Below, one piece after another: positions 1 through 7,975 of a DNA stretch of 64,000 nt. Under the pieces are notes generated by a model. That model was not told the DNA's origin. It made no database searches and saw only the letters and a list, made by a program, of their open reading frames with translations. Source of the stretch: Nocardioidaceae bacterium (GTDB lineage Bacteria; Actinomycetota; Actinomycetes; Propionibacteriales; Nocardioidaceae); assembly GCA_030655315.1 (NCBI GenBank), contig JAURVT010000042.1, positions 85,645-149,644 on the forward strand, written 5' to 3'. Positions within the stretch are counted from its first letter, which is position 1; each line of letters starts with the position of its first letter. The translations under genes were made by a program, and so were the position numbers.

Positions 1-1076
1 GCCATCAGGCCGGCCAGGCCGAGCTCCTCGCCCATGGACGCGGCGATGAAGTCGGAGTACGAGTACGGGGTGATGTCGGGGGAGCCCTGGCCGAGGCCGC
101 GCCCGAGCAGACCGCCGTGGGCCATGCCGTAGAGCCCCTGGATGATCTGGAAGTTGCGGTCGCGGTCGGCGAACGGGTCGAGCCACCCGTTGACGCGCAC
201 CTGCACGTGGCCGAACGTCAGGAACGCGAAGTACGCGCCGCCGAGGAACAGGGCCCCACCGACGACGAGCCAGCCCGGACGCTCGGTGGCCACGTAGAGC
301 AGCACCACGAACAGGCCGAAGAAGAGCAGCGACGAGCCGAGGTCGCGCTGGAACACCAGCACGCCGAGGCTGACGAGCCAGGCGGCGAGGATCGGACCGA
401 GGTCGCGTCCGCGGGGGAGGTCGACGCCGAGGATGCGCCGGCCCGCGAGCGCGAGGGCGTCGCGCTTGACCACCAGGTAGCCGGCGAAGAAGATCGCCAG
501 CGCGATCTTGGCGAACTCGCCGGGCTGCAGGCCCATCGGACCGAGGCGGATCCAGATGCGCGCGCCGTTGATGTTCTGGCCGATCACCGGGAGCAGCGGC
601 AGCACGAGCAGGACGAGCGCGACCAGGCCGAACGTGTAGGTCATCGACTGCAGGCGGCGGTGGTCGCGCACGACGAGCAGCACCGCGACGAAGCCGACGA
701 TGCCGAGCGCGGTCCAGATCAGCTGCTGGCTGGCGAAGGTGTTGGCGTCGGGGCCGGACTTGTCGAGCCGTGCGAGGTCGATCCGGTAGATCATCGCGAG
801 CCCGAGGCCGTTGAGCGTGATGACGATCGGCAGCAGCACGGGGTCGGCGTACGGCGCGAACCGCCGGACCAGCAGGTGGGTGACGAGCGCGACGACGACG
901 ATCGCGCCGCCGAGCCGGTAGGCGAACGACGGCACCTCGCCGCTGACGCCGATGCCGACCGCGCAGTACGCGCCGATGGAGATGACGACCGCGAGGACGA
1001 TCAGCAGCAGCTCGGCGTTGCGGCGCTTGCGGGGGGTGTAGGCGGGCACGGCGGCCTGGCCGGCGGGCGTGCTCAT
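1..1076 (-). CDS. rodA: RodA/FtsW/SpoVE-family peptidoglycan polymerase, partial (C-terminus beyond window)
   Basis: Reading the minus strand from the ATG at 1076 gives about 358 residues of a multi-pass membrane protein with no stop before the window edge. It shows the SEDS-family signatures YRIDLARLDKSGPDANTFA, GARIWIRLGPMGLQPGEFAKIALA and FQRDLGSSLLFFGLF. SEDS proteins polymerise glycan strands from lipid II, usually with a class B penicillin-binding protein. The start overlaps the stop of the phosphatase gene by 4 bases (ATGA), so it is coupled to it. The order fhaA-fhaB-pstP-this gene matches the conserved actinobacterial cluster, in which the SEDS gene is rodA and pbpA, pknA and pknB follow. 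RodA rather than FtsW is inferred from this context. Confidence 0.93.
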   Translation of the reverse strand, partial: MSTPAGQAAVPAYTPRKRRNAELLLIVLAVVISIGAYCAVGIGVSGEVPSFAYRLGGAIVVVALVTHLLVRRFAPYADPVLLPIVITLNGLGLAMIYRIDLARLDKSGPDANTFASQQLIWTALGIVGFVAVLLVVRDHRRLQSMTYTFGLVALVLLVLPLLPVIGQNINGARIWIRLGPMGLQPGEFAKIALAIFFAGYLVVKRDALALAGRRILGVDLPRGRDLGPILAAWLVSLGVLVFQRDLGSSLLFFGLFVVLLYVATERPGWLVVGGALFLGGAYFAFLTFGHVQVRVNGWLDPFADRDRNFQIIQGLYGMAHGGLLGRGLGQGSPDITPYSYSDFIAASMGEELGLAGLM

Positions 1077-2389
1077 GCGGCCCCGTCGCACTCGCTGCCG
1101 GGGCTGCCCGCGGTGCTCGGGTCGGCGCAGCGGCTGGCGATCTCGCGCAGGTTGGCCACCGAGCGTCGCGCGTCGGCGAGGCTGGACGCCTCGATGCCCG
1201 TGCTCACCTGCTGCCGCCCGAAGGTGGGCAGGGTGGAGACGTCGAGCGTGGTGACCTCGTAGACGTGCTGGAGGTCGACCAGCGGCACCTCGGCCTGGAC
1301 GCCGCGGAAGATGACCACGCGACCGTCGGACTCGGAGACGAAGTACTGGTCCTGCGACCAGCCGTAGGCCAGCCGTGCCGCCACCGCGAGCACCACGACC
1401 ACGAGCGCGAGGATGATGCCGGTCCGCAGCCAGCGCCACCGGCTGGGCACCTGCGGGGCGTAGCGCAGCGCCTCGGGGTCGACGTCGCCGTCGGCGGACC
1501 CGGCGGTGTCGTCGTCGTCGGTGGCCGGCACCGCGGGCTGGGACGCGGTGGAGGTGGTGTCCGAGCCGGGCGGGCGGGCCAGCTCGGCGGCGGCACCGAC
1601 GAGCATCGGGCGTCCGTCGGCACCGGCGAGCGTGTCGTCGGCGGGTGCGTCGGCGGCCACCATCTCGGCGATGACGCAGGTGATGTTGTCGCCGCCCCCG
1701 CCGGCCAGGCTGCGCTGGACGATGTCGAGCGCGGCCTGGTCGATGGTCTCGGCGGAGAGCGCCTCGGTGATCTGCCCGTCGTCGATGTAGTCCGACACGC
1801 CGTCGCTGCACAGCAGGTAGCGGTCGCCCTCCTGCGGCTCGACGAGCGACAGGTCGGGATCGGAGTCGTCGGACCCCAGCAGCACCCGGATGATCAGCGA
1901 GCGGTGCGGGTGGGTGCGCGCCTCGGCGGGCGTGAGGCGTCCCTCGTCCACGAGCGACTGCACGAACGTGTGGTCCTTGGTGATCTGGGTGAGCTCGCCG
2001 TCGCGCCAGCGGTAGGCGCGCGAGTCGCCGATGTGGGCGAGCGCGAACTGCCGTCCGTCCCACAGCATCACGACCAGCGTGGTGCCCATGCCCTCGGTGG
2101 CCGGCTGCGCCTCGATCACCTCGGCGAGGCGGTCGTTGGCCCGGTGGACGGCGCCCGCCACCGCCTCGGTGGCGTCGCCCTGCAGGTCGACGTCGAGGCG
2201 ACGGACCACGCTGACGGCCTCGGACGAGGCGAGCTCGCCCGCGACGGCGCCGCCCATGCCGTCGGCGAGCGCGAGCACCCGACCGCTCGCGAACGCGGAG
2301 TCCTCGTTGGTCGAGCGGCGACGACCGACGTCGGTCATCGCGACGTAGCGGTACGTGAGCGCGCCGGTGGGCGAGGGGGCCTGGGTCAT
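1073..2389 (-). CDS. pstP: PP2C-family Ser/Thr phosphatase, PstP type
   Basis: This 438-residue protein dephosphorylates Ser/Thr-phosphorylated proteins and in actinobacteria reverses PknA/PknB kinases. The PP2C metal and catalytic motifs are intact: TDVGRRRSTNEDS near the N-terminus, LADGMGGAVAGE, AHIGDSRAYRWRDG, LLCSDGVSDYI and GGGDNITCVI. A low-complexity linker follows (about 240-310), then one membrane helix (about 320-345, WRWLRTGIILALVVVVLAV) and a roughly 90-residue extracytoplasmic tail. This is the PstP architecture. It lies 3 bases after fhaB and overlaps rodA by 4 bases. The family and context agree closely. Confidence 0.95.
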   Translation of the reverse strand: MTQAPSPTGALTYRYVAMTDVGRRRSTNEDSAFASGRVLALADGMGGAVAGELASSEAVSVVRRLDVDLQGDATEAVAGAVHRANDRLAEVIEAQPATEGMGTTLVVMLWDGRQFALAHIGDSRAYRWRDGELTQITKDHTFVQSLVDEGRLTPAEARTHPHRSLIIRVLLGSDDSDPDLSLVEPQEGDRYLLCSDGVSDYIDDGQITEALSAETIDQAALDIVQRSLAGGGGDNITCVIAEMVAADAPADDTLAGADGRPMLVGAAAELARPPGSDTTSTASQPAVPATDDDDTAGSADGDVDPEALRYAPQVPSRWRWLRTGIILALVVVVLAVAARLAYGWSQDQYFVSESDGRVVIFRGVQAEVPLVDLQHVYEVTTLDVSTLPTFGRQQVSTGIEASSLADARRSVANLREIASRCADPSTAGSPGSECDGAA

Positions 2390-2392
2390 CGG

Positions 2393-2878
2393 CTACTTCT
2401 GCAGCTCGACGACGGTCTTGCCCAGGCGCACCTCGGTGCCGAGGGCGATGGGCACGGGGGTGGTGATGCGCTGGCTGCCGAGGTAGGTGCCGTTGGTCGA
2501 CCCGAGGTCCTCGACGAACCAGTCCTCGCCGTTGGTGGCGAACCGCGCGTGCCGCGTCGAGACGTAGTCGTCGTCGAGCCGGATCGCGGCGTCGGTGCCG
2601 CGTCCGAGGATGATCGGCTGGTCGGAGACCGGGACGCTCTGGCCGGCGTTGGGTCCCTGGGTGATCTGGAGCCGGCGCGGCTTGCCCCGGGCGGGCTTGC
2701 GGGCGCGTGGGGTCCGGGGGGTCTTGGCCTTGGCGACCTTGGGCGGGCGTCCGGCCTTGCCGGTCTCGACCCGGGCGCCGAAGATGTCGGACCGGATGAC
2801 CGACACCGCCGACAGCACGAACAGCCACAGGACGGCGAGGAAGCCGAGCTTGATGAGGGTGAGGGTGATGTCGGACAT
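2393..2878 (-). CDS. fhaB: FHA-domain membrane protein FhaB/FipA
   Basis: The protein has one N-terminal membrane helix (about residues 5-28), a basic Lys/Arg/Pro-rich linker and a C-terminal forkhead-associated domain. The phosphothreonine-binding signature is visible: IILGRGTDAAIRLDDDYVS, STRHARF, EDLGSTNGTYL. FhaB (FipA) homologues bind phosphorylated divisome or cell-wall proteins. I chose the ATG at 2878 (MSDITLTLIKLG); a GTG one codon upstream at 2881 is also possible and would overlap the fhaA stop by 4 bases. It belongs to the fhaA-fhaB-pstP-rodA operon. Confidence 0.93.
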   Translation of the reverse strand: MSDITLTLIKLGFLAVLWLFVLSAVSVIRSDIFGARVETGKAGRPPKVAKAKTPRTPRARKPARGKPRRLQITQGPNAGQSVPVSDQPIILGRGTDAAIRLDDDYVSTRHARFATNGEDWFVEDLGSTNGTYLGSQRITTPVPIALGTEVRLGKTVVELQK

Positions 2879-3609
2879 CACAGGCTCCCGGACCGAGCGG
2901 CGTGCGGGTTGCGCACGGTGAGGGTGGTGTTGCCGAGCAGGATCTGCGAGCCGTCGCGCAGCTCGGCCTCGGTGACGCGCTGGCCGTCGACGACGGTGCC
3001 GTTGGTGGAGCCGAGGTCGACGACGCGGACGCTGACGTCGCGGCTCGTCACCTCCACGCGGATCTGCGCGTGCCGGCGCGAGACGCCGGGGTCGTTGATC
3101 CGCAGCTCGGCCTCGGACCCGCGTCCGAGCACCACGCCGGGGGGTGACAGCGGGTGCCGCACGCCGTTGACCTCGAGCACGACGGGGGCGCGGTGCACGG
3201 CGGTGTCGGTCATGCGCTGCCCGGCGACGGGCGTGACGACGGCGTTGGCCTGGCTGCGGATGCGGAACCGGCCGGTGCCGAGGTCGTCGTGCTGCTCGAA
3301 GCCGATGGTGAGCGGGCCGGCCAGCGTGTAGCTCTGCTCGGCGACGTGCTCGCGCACCAGGTTGCCGAGCTCGTCCTCGAGGGTGCGGCCGTACGGCGCG
3401 AGTCGGTCGTGGTCGCTGGCCGAGAGCTCGACGGCGAAGTCGTTGGGCACCAGCATCCGGCCGCGCGAGAGCACCTGCGCGTGGTTGTCGATCTCGCGCT
3501 GGAGGGCGGCGGCGATCTCGACCGGTTGCACGGCGCTGCGGAACGCACGGGCGAAGGCGCCGGTGACGACGTTCTCGAGGCGCTGCTCGAAGCGCTGCAG
3601 CACGCCCAC
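2878..3609 (-). CDS. fhaA: FhaA: DUF3662 plus FHA domain protein
   Basis: This 243-residue cytoplasmic protein has an N-terminal DUF3662 domain (about 1-125, MGVLQRFEQRLENVVTGAFA onward) and a C-terminal FHA domain (about 150-235) with GRGSEAELRINDPGVSRRHAQI and DLGSTNGT. In mycobacteria FhaA binds phosphorylated PknB and the pseudokinase region of MviN to regulate peptidoglycan synthesis. The mycobacterial protein has a long disordered linker that is much shorter here. The GTG start follows a GAGGAGG Shine-Dalgarno. It is the first gene of its operon. A possible -10 (TACGAT, minus strand, 3679-3674) and a small hairpin (3643-3658) lie in the leader. Confidence 0.93.
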   Translation of the reverse strand: MGVLQRFEQRLENVVTGAFARAFRSAVQPVEIAAALQREIDNHAQVLSRGRMLVPNDFAVELSASDHDRLAPYGRTLEDELGNLVREHVAEQSYTLAGPLTIGFEQHDDLGTGRFRIRSQANAVVTPVAGQRMTDTAVHRAPVVLEVNGVRHPLSPPGVVLGRGSEAELRINDPGVSRRHAQIRVEVTSRDVSVRVVDLGSTNGTVVDGQRVTEAELRDGSQILLGNTTLTVRNPHAARSGSL

Positions 3610-3835
3610 GGGGCCCTCCTCGTCACGGCATCGTCGTGCCCGCCCACGGGTCCGTGGGGCGGATGCTCGGTCGATCGTATCGGGCCGGGCCCGTCATCGT
3701 GGCGTTGCGCGCGGCCCGCGCGCTCAACAGGGCGTCAAGACCCTCACAAGCCTGTGCTCGCGGGCGTCCCGCACGGGTCCGTCGACCTACGCTGGACCAC
3801 GGCCGCACCGCGGCCCGCTGCCCCGGAGGATCACG

Positions 3836-4207
3836 GTGTCGGACCCAGGCATGACCGCGGTCGTCGTCGAGGACGACCCCGACATCCGAGCCCTCCTCGA
3901 GGCCCTCCTCGCGCCGATGGGCTACACCGTCCACGTGGCCGCCGACGGTGCCGAGGCCCTGCGGCTGGCCGACCGCGTGCACCCCGACCTCGTCACGCTC
4001 GACCTCGGGCTGCCCGACATGGACGGCCTGGAGGTGGCCCGCCGCCTGCGGTCGCGCTGCGACGCCAGCCTGGTGGTCGTCTCGGCCAGGCCCGACGCGG
4101 AGTCCGTGGCCGCGCGGGCCGGCGTGGCCGTCGACGGCTTCGTGCTCAAGCCGTTCCGTCCCGCCGAGGTCCGCGAGCGGCTCCGGCAGGTGCTCGACGC
4201 GGCCTGA
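3836..4207 (+). CDS. receiver-only response regulator
   Basis: This 123-residue protein is a single CheY-like receiver domain with no output domain. The acidic pocket is E12, D13 and D14, the phospho-acceptor is D56 in VTLDLGLPDMDG, and the conserved S83 and K105 (VLKPF) are present. The GTG start has a GGAGGA Shine-Dalgarno five bases upstream (3825-3830); an in-frame ATG lies 15 bases downstream. A possible promoter -10, TACGCT, is at 3788-3793. It converges on a histidine kinase whose stop is 6 bases away, so the two may form a signalling pair, although they are not co-transcribed. The downstream target is unknown. Confidence 0.88.
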   Translation: MSDPGMTAVVVEDDPDIRALLEALLAPMGYTVHVAADGAEALRLADRVHPDLVTLDLGLPDMDGLEVARRLRSRCDASLVVVSARPDAESVAARAGVAVDGFVLKPFRPAEVRERLRQVLDAA

Positions 4208-4213
4208 TCGCGG

Positions 4214-5863
4214 TCAGCGCGGTAGCCGCACCGTCACCGTCGTGCCGCGGCCGGACTCGCTGCACACCGCGATCTCGCCGCCGTGCCCCTCGACGATGGC
4301 CTTGGTGATGACGAGCCCGAGCCCCACCCCGGGGATGGCCTTGCGCTCGACCTCGCGGGCCCGGAAGAACTTGGTGAACAGCTCGCCCTGCTCGTCCTCG
4401 GCGATCCCGATGCCGGTGTCGACGATGGTGATGACGGCCTCGTGGTCGTCGGGGTGCACGCGCGCGGTCACCGTGCCGCCGCCCGGCGTGTACTTGATGG
4501 CGTTGGAGAGCAGGTTGTCGACCACCTGGGCCACGCGGCCGGGGTCGAGCAGCATCGGGGCGACGGGCGTCAAGTCGGTGACGAGCTCGATGTCGGCGGT
4601 GTCGGCCGCCACGCGGGCCGAGTCCATCGCCCGTCGGACGATCTCGACGAGGTCGGACTCCACCCGCTCGAGCCGCATCGTGCCGCCCTCGGCCTGCGCC
4701 GCCGAGAGCAGGTCGGTGACGAGGGCGAGCAGGCGGTCGGCGTTGCGTCCGACGATCTCGAGGTGCCGGCGCAGCATCGGGGGCAGGGTCTCGTCCTCGT
4801 CGACCAGCTCGAGGTAGCCGATGATCGAGGTGAGCGGGGTGCGCAGCTCGTGGCTGACCGACGCGACGAACTCGTCCTTGGCCTGCACGGCCAGCACCAG
4901 GTCGGTGACGTCGTGGTAGACCATCACGGCGCCGCGCTGCTGGCCGTCGGGACCGATGATCGGCCGGCCGGTGACCGAGCCGGCGATCTGGCGACGCGGG
5001 TTGGCGCCGAACCAGAGCGTGCGGCCGCTGAACGACTCCCCCCGGCTCGCCAGCGCCGTCGGCAGCTGGTCGACGGGCACGGGGGTGGAGCGGTCGAGCT
5101 CGTAGACCGCGGAGTACTGGCCCGTGCGCTGGACCTCGCTCGCGCCGATCCGCGCCCGCAGCCGGTGCATCGCCGGGTTCATGACGGTGATGACGCCGTC
5201 GGGGTCGAGCACCAGCACACCGGCGTCGAGGGCCTCGAAGACCACGTCCAGGACCTCGGCGCTGTCGATCGCCTCCTCGGCCGCCGCGGCGAGCTCGCCG
5301 GTGCGCGCGGTCAGCACGTGGTGCTGGTCGTCCCACAGGTCACGGGCCACGCACATGATGTTGGCGACGAGGAAGACCACGACCGGGACCGCGAAGTCGC
5401 CGGCGCGAGAGGTCTCGGGATCGCCCCCGATCTCGCTCAGCGCGGTGCCCACGGCGACGGCCGCGGCGACCCCGGTGGCCGCGACCACGCCCGGCCAGCG
5501 CAGCTCCAGGCCCATCCAGGTGGCCGGGACCACCGCGACCAGGCTGACCGTCGACAGTGGTGGGCCGGAGTAGTAGAGGACGGCGATCGCCGCGATCGTC
5601 AGGACCGGGAGGACGGCCGACGCGGGCGCCGGCAGCCGGTGCCACGGCACCGCGAAGGCCGCGACGCCGCACACGAGCACCATCCCGAGGGCGAGGACCA
5701 CGGGGAGCGTCGGGGTGAGGAGGCGCTCGAGCGCGACGACGGCGAGGACGCCGACGGTCGACGCGGTCTGCGCCAGGCGCACGCTGCGGTCGAGGTGGTG
5801 CCGCCAGACGCCGGCGAACAGGTCGGTGAACGGTGAGCGGGACTCCACCGGTCCACTATCCAC
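4214..5863 (-). CDS. membrane PAS-domain sensor histidine kinase
   Basis: This is a 549-residue sensor kinase. Residues about 35-175 hold five or six hydrophobic helices (integral membrane sensor). A coiled linker follows (about 180-205), then a PAS domain (about 205-325, ALDAGVLVLDPDGVITVMNP), a HisKA domain with the phospho-accepting H338 in FVASVSHELRTPLTS, and a HATPase_c domain with N box VDNLLSNAIKYTPGGG, G1 VDTGIGIAEDEQG and G2 GVGLGLVITKAIVEGHGG. All catalytic boxes are intact. The GTG at 5863 was kept; a second GTG at 5848 sits 6 bases after a GATAGT hexamer and could be a leaderless start. It lies tail to tail with a receiver-only regulator. The signal sensed is unknown. Confidence 0.9.
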   Translation of the reverse strand: MDSGPVESRSPFTDLFAGVWRHHLDRSVRLAQTASTVGVLAVVALERLLTPTLPVVLALGMVLVCGVAAFAVPWHRLPAPASAVLPVLTIAAIAVLYYSGPPLSTVSLVAVVPATWMGLELRWPGVVAATGVAAAVAVGTALSEIGGDPETSRAGDFAVPVVVFLVANIMCVARDLWDDQHHVLTARTGELAAAAEEAIDSAEVLDVVFEALDAGVLVLDPDGVITVMNPAMHRLRARIGASEVQRTGQYSAVYELDRSTPVPVDQLPTALASRGESFSGRTLWFGANPRRQIAGSVTGRPIIGPDGQQRGAVMVYHDVTDLVLAVQAKDEFVASVSHELRTPLTSIIGYLELVDEDETLPPMLRRHLEIVGRNADRLLALVTDLLSAAQAEGGTMRLERVESDLVEIVRRAMDSARVAADTADIELVTDLTPVAPMLLDPGRVAQVVDNLLSNAIKYTPGGGTVTARVHPDDHEAVITIVDTGIGIAEDEQGELFTKFFRAREVERKAIPGVGLGLVITKAIVEGHGGEIAVCSESGRGTTVTVRLPR

Positions 5864-5986
5864 CAGGAGGGCGCGATCGGCGTCGTCCGCGGGCGCGGCC
5901 GGTGGTCGGACCGCCGCCGGTCCCCTGTTAGACTCCCTCGGGTCGTGCGGTCAACGCCGGACGACGCATCTCAACCGTGGTGCCGC

Positions 5987-6072
5987 GCGCGGGTGGCGGA
6001 ATGGTAGACGCGCTGGCTTCAGGTGCCAGTGTCCGAGAGGGCGTGGGGGTTCGAATCCCCCCTCGCGCACCA
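5987..6072 (+). tRNA. tRNA-Leu(CAG)
   Basis: An 86-base class II tRNA with encoded CCA. The acceptor arms GCGCGGG and CTCGCGC pair with one G-U. The anticodon stem is CTGGC/GCCAG with loop TTCAGGT, giving anticodon CAG for codon CUG. The T arm is GGGGG-TTCGAAT-CCCCC and a long variable arm is present. In mycobacteria a tRNA-Leu also lies near fhaA, so its position here fits conserved synteny interrupted by the kinase/regulator pair. Confidence 0.97.
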
Positions 6073-6107
6073 CGGCCGGGTCGACAGTGGTCGACCGGCT
6101 CCCGAGG

Positions 6108-6130
6108 CTCCCAGGTCATCGACCTGGGAG
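6108..6130 (+). terminator. hairpin downstream of tRNA-Leu
   Basis: A perfect 10-bp stem (CTCCCAGGTC / GACCTGGGAG) with an ATC loop, followed by TCTCGTC, lies 36 bases after the tRNA. It probably ends the tRNA transcript. Confidence 0.65.
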
Positions 6131-6298
6131 TCTCGTCACGTCCGGGAGCGTCCCGACGCGTCCGCCGGTGAGGATCGGGCCGGGGGTCATCCGTCTGGCG
6201 CACCCGTGGGCCGTCGTCTCCTCCACGTGGTCGTGCGACAGGGGGCGATCGGGGCAACTCCCCCCGTCTCGGGACGCATCGCTTCGATACTGACCGGC

Positions 6299-7876
6299 AT
6301 GACGCTGGCGCAGGTGGGCTGGGTGCTGCGCACGGCCCGCGCCCACGCGGCCGACCCCGACCTGCAGGTGGCGTCCCGGTTCGCCCAGGGCGGCGCGGGC
6401 GTGTCGCGGGTGAACCCGTCCCAGGTGACCCGCTGGGAGCGGGGGACGACGCCACCGTCCTTCGAGGTGGTCCGGCGGTACGAGACGCTCTGCGGCGTGA
6501 CCCCCGGGCGGCTGGTCGCCGCCGTCGACCTCGTGCACCGCGACGACCAGCCGCTCGGTGCGCGGCCCCGCCTGCGCCGACCGTCGACCGCCGACCCGGT
6601 GGGCGAGGCCGAGCCGCTGCTCGAGCGGGCGCTGGCCCACGAGCCGATGACCGGCGCCGAGTGGGACGAGCTCTCGCTGCTCGTCGGGCGCCTCGACCAG
6701 GCGCTGATGCCGCCGTCGTTCTGGCGCACGCTGCTCGAGCGGGGGCTCGAGGAGATGGACGTCAGCATCGGCGTGCCGTACCTGCAGCGGTCCGAGGCGA
6801 TGGCGCGGCTCTGTGGCCACCCGCGCGCGAGGCCCGCGGCGCTCGACCTGGTGCGGGACGTGCTCACCGACCCCGCCGCCCAGGTCTACAGCGAGGCCGC
6901 GACGCTCGTGCAGTACTTCGAGCACCCCGGCGCGGGGGCGATGCTCGCCGAGTCGATCAGGCGCCCGGTGTCGGCGAACGCGCTGCGGGCGTCGCTGCTC
7001 GCCGTTGCGGGGCTGCTGAGGGCGCGCCGGCTCGGCCCCGAGCAGGCCGTCTCGGTGGTCCAGGTGGCGCTCGCGCACTGCCGGGACCCCGGGCTGCCGT
7101 ACCGCGTGCGCCGCAGCGCCGCCGACGTGCTCCGCGCGTTGTCCGACCAGGCGAGACGGCGGATCGCGACGCAGCTGTCCCACCGCCCCGAGGACCTCGC
7201 CGTCGCGTCGATCGTGGCGGGCGGGGGCCCGGTCCCGCGGGAGACGAGGACCGCCACGCGCGGCCGGATCGTCGAGCGCCTCACCTGGTCGCTCGGCGTC
7301 GGCGTCGACGACGACGAGCAGCTGGTCGACCTCCTGGACGGCCTGTCGACGCAGACCAACGACGACCTGCGGTCCCACGCGCTGCACCTGCTGATGGTGC
7401 TGCCCTTCGGGCGCACCGTCGGCCACGCCTACGTCGGCGAGCTGGAGACGGCGGTCGTCGCCGGCGACGCGACGCGGGTGCACGAGGCGCTCGGGGTCCT
7501 GGTGTGCCTGGCCCCGGCGGACGACCTCCGGCTGCTCCTCGACCTCGCCGTGCGCGACGCCGCCGTCGTCGGTGACCGCGACCAGGCGGCCGTCGAGGCC
7601 TGCTGGGCGGTGGGCAACGCCACGTTCGCCCCGCTCGACGTCGGCCTGGTCACCGTCCGGGTCCGCACGGCGGTCGACGCGGCCCTGCGGGGCGACCGTC
7701 CCGCGCCCCCGGCCCTGCTCAGCGGCTGGGCGTACGTGCTCGGACGGCTCGGCACCCTCGGCGACGCCGGCACCGGGGATCGTCCGGACGGACCCGACTC
7801 CGCGGCCTGGGACCGGGCGCGCGGGTGGTGGCAGGCGCTGCCCGTGCACGTCGCCGCCGCGGGTCGCGAGATCTGA
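6299..7876 (+). CDS. XRE-type HTH protein with long alpha-helical repeat C-terminus, function unknown
   Basis: This 525-residue protein starts at the ATG at 6299 (MTLAQVGWVLRTARAHAADP). Residues about 5-75 form a Cro/CI-type helix-turn-helix with the recognition region NPSQVTRWERGTTPPSFEVV. The remaining 450 residues contain no recognisable catalytic motif and consist of amphipathic Leu/Ala-rich helices (for example LLERALAHEPMTGAEWDELS, ALDLVRDVLTDPAAQVYSEA), suggesting a HEAT/armadillo- or TPR-like superhelix. It is monocistronic, between tRNA-Leu and the flavin oxidoreductase operon. No ligand or target is evident. A DNA-binding regulator with a protein- or ligand-sensing solenoid is the best guess. 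Confidence 0.75.
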   Translation: MTLAQVGWVLRTARAHAADPDLQVASRFAQGGAGVSRVNPSQVTRWERGTTPPSFEVVRRYETLCGVTPGRLVAAVDLVHRDDQPLGARPRLRRPSTADPVGEAEPLLERALAHEPMTGAEWDELSLLVGRLDQALMPPSFWRTLLERGLEEMDVSIGVPYLQRSEAMARLCGHPRARPAALDLVRDVLTDPAAQVYSEAATLVQYFEHPGAGAMLAESIRRPVSANALRASLLAVAGLLRARRLGPEQAVSVVQVALAHCRDPGLPYRVRRSAADVLRALSDQARRRIATQLSHRPEDLAVASIVAGGGPVPRETRTATRGRIVERLTWSLGVGVDDDEQLVDLLDGLSTQTNDDLRSHALHLLMVLPFGRTVGHAYVGELETAVVAGDATRVHEALGVLVCLAPADDLRLLLDLAVRDAAVVGDRDQAAVEACWAVGNATFAPLDVGLVTVRVRTAVDAALRGDRPAPPALLSGWAYVLGRLGTLGDAGTGDRPDGPDSAAWDRARGWWQALPVHVAAAGREI

Positions 7877-7910
7877 GGGCTCCGTCGCCCGGGAATGTCT
7901 CAGCCGGTAT

Positions 7911-7932
7911 GGTAGTTGAAGAGTTAACTACC
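7911..7932 (+). promoter_or_regulatory. operator-like inverted repeat before the flavin oxidoreductase operon
   Basis: GGTAGTT and AACTACC are separated by 8 bases, and the inner sequence TAGTTGAAGAGTTAACTA is itself imperfectly symmetric. It is an AT-rich island about 45 bases before the ATG, and has the appearance of a MarR-type binding site. No regulator gene is adjacent. Confidence 0.5.
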
Positions 7933-7975
7933 AAGACCGGACTCGGGCCGGGCCACGAGAAGGGGAGCCACCACC

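Noticed and set aside
5987..6130. tRNA-Leu as an integration site for a mobile element
   Set aside because: No integrase, no repeated tRNA 3' end and no composition shift were found downstream.
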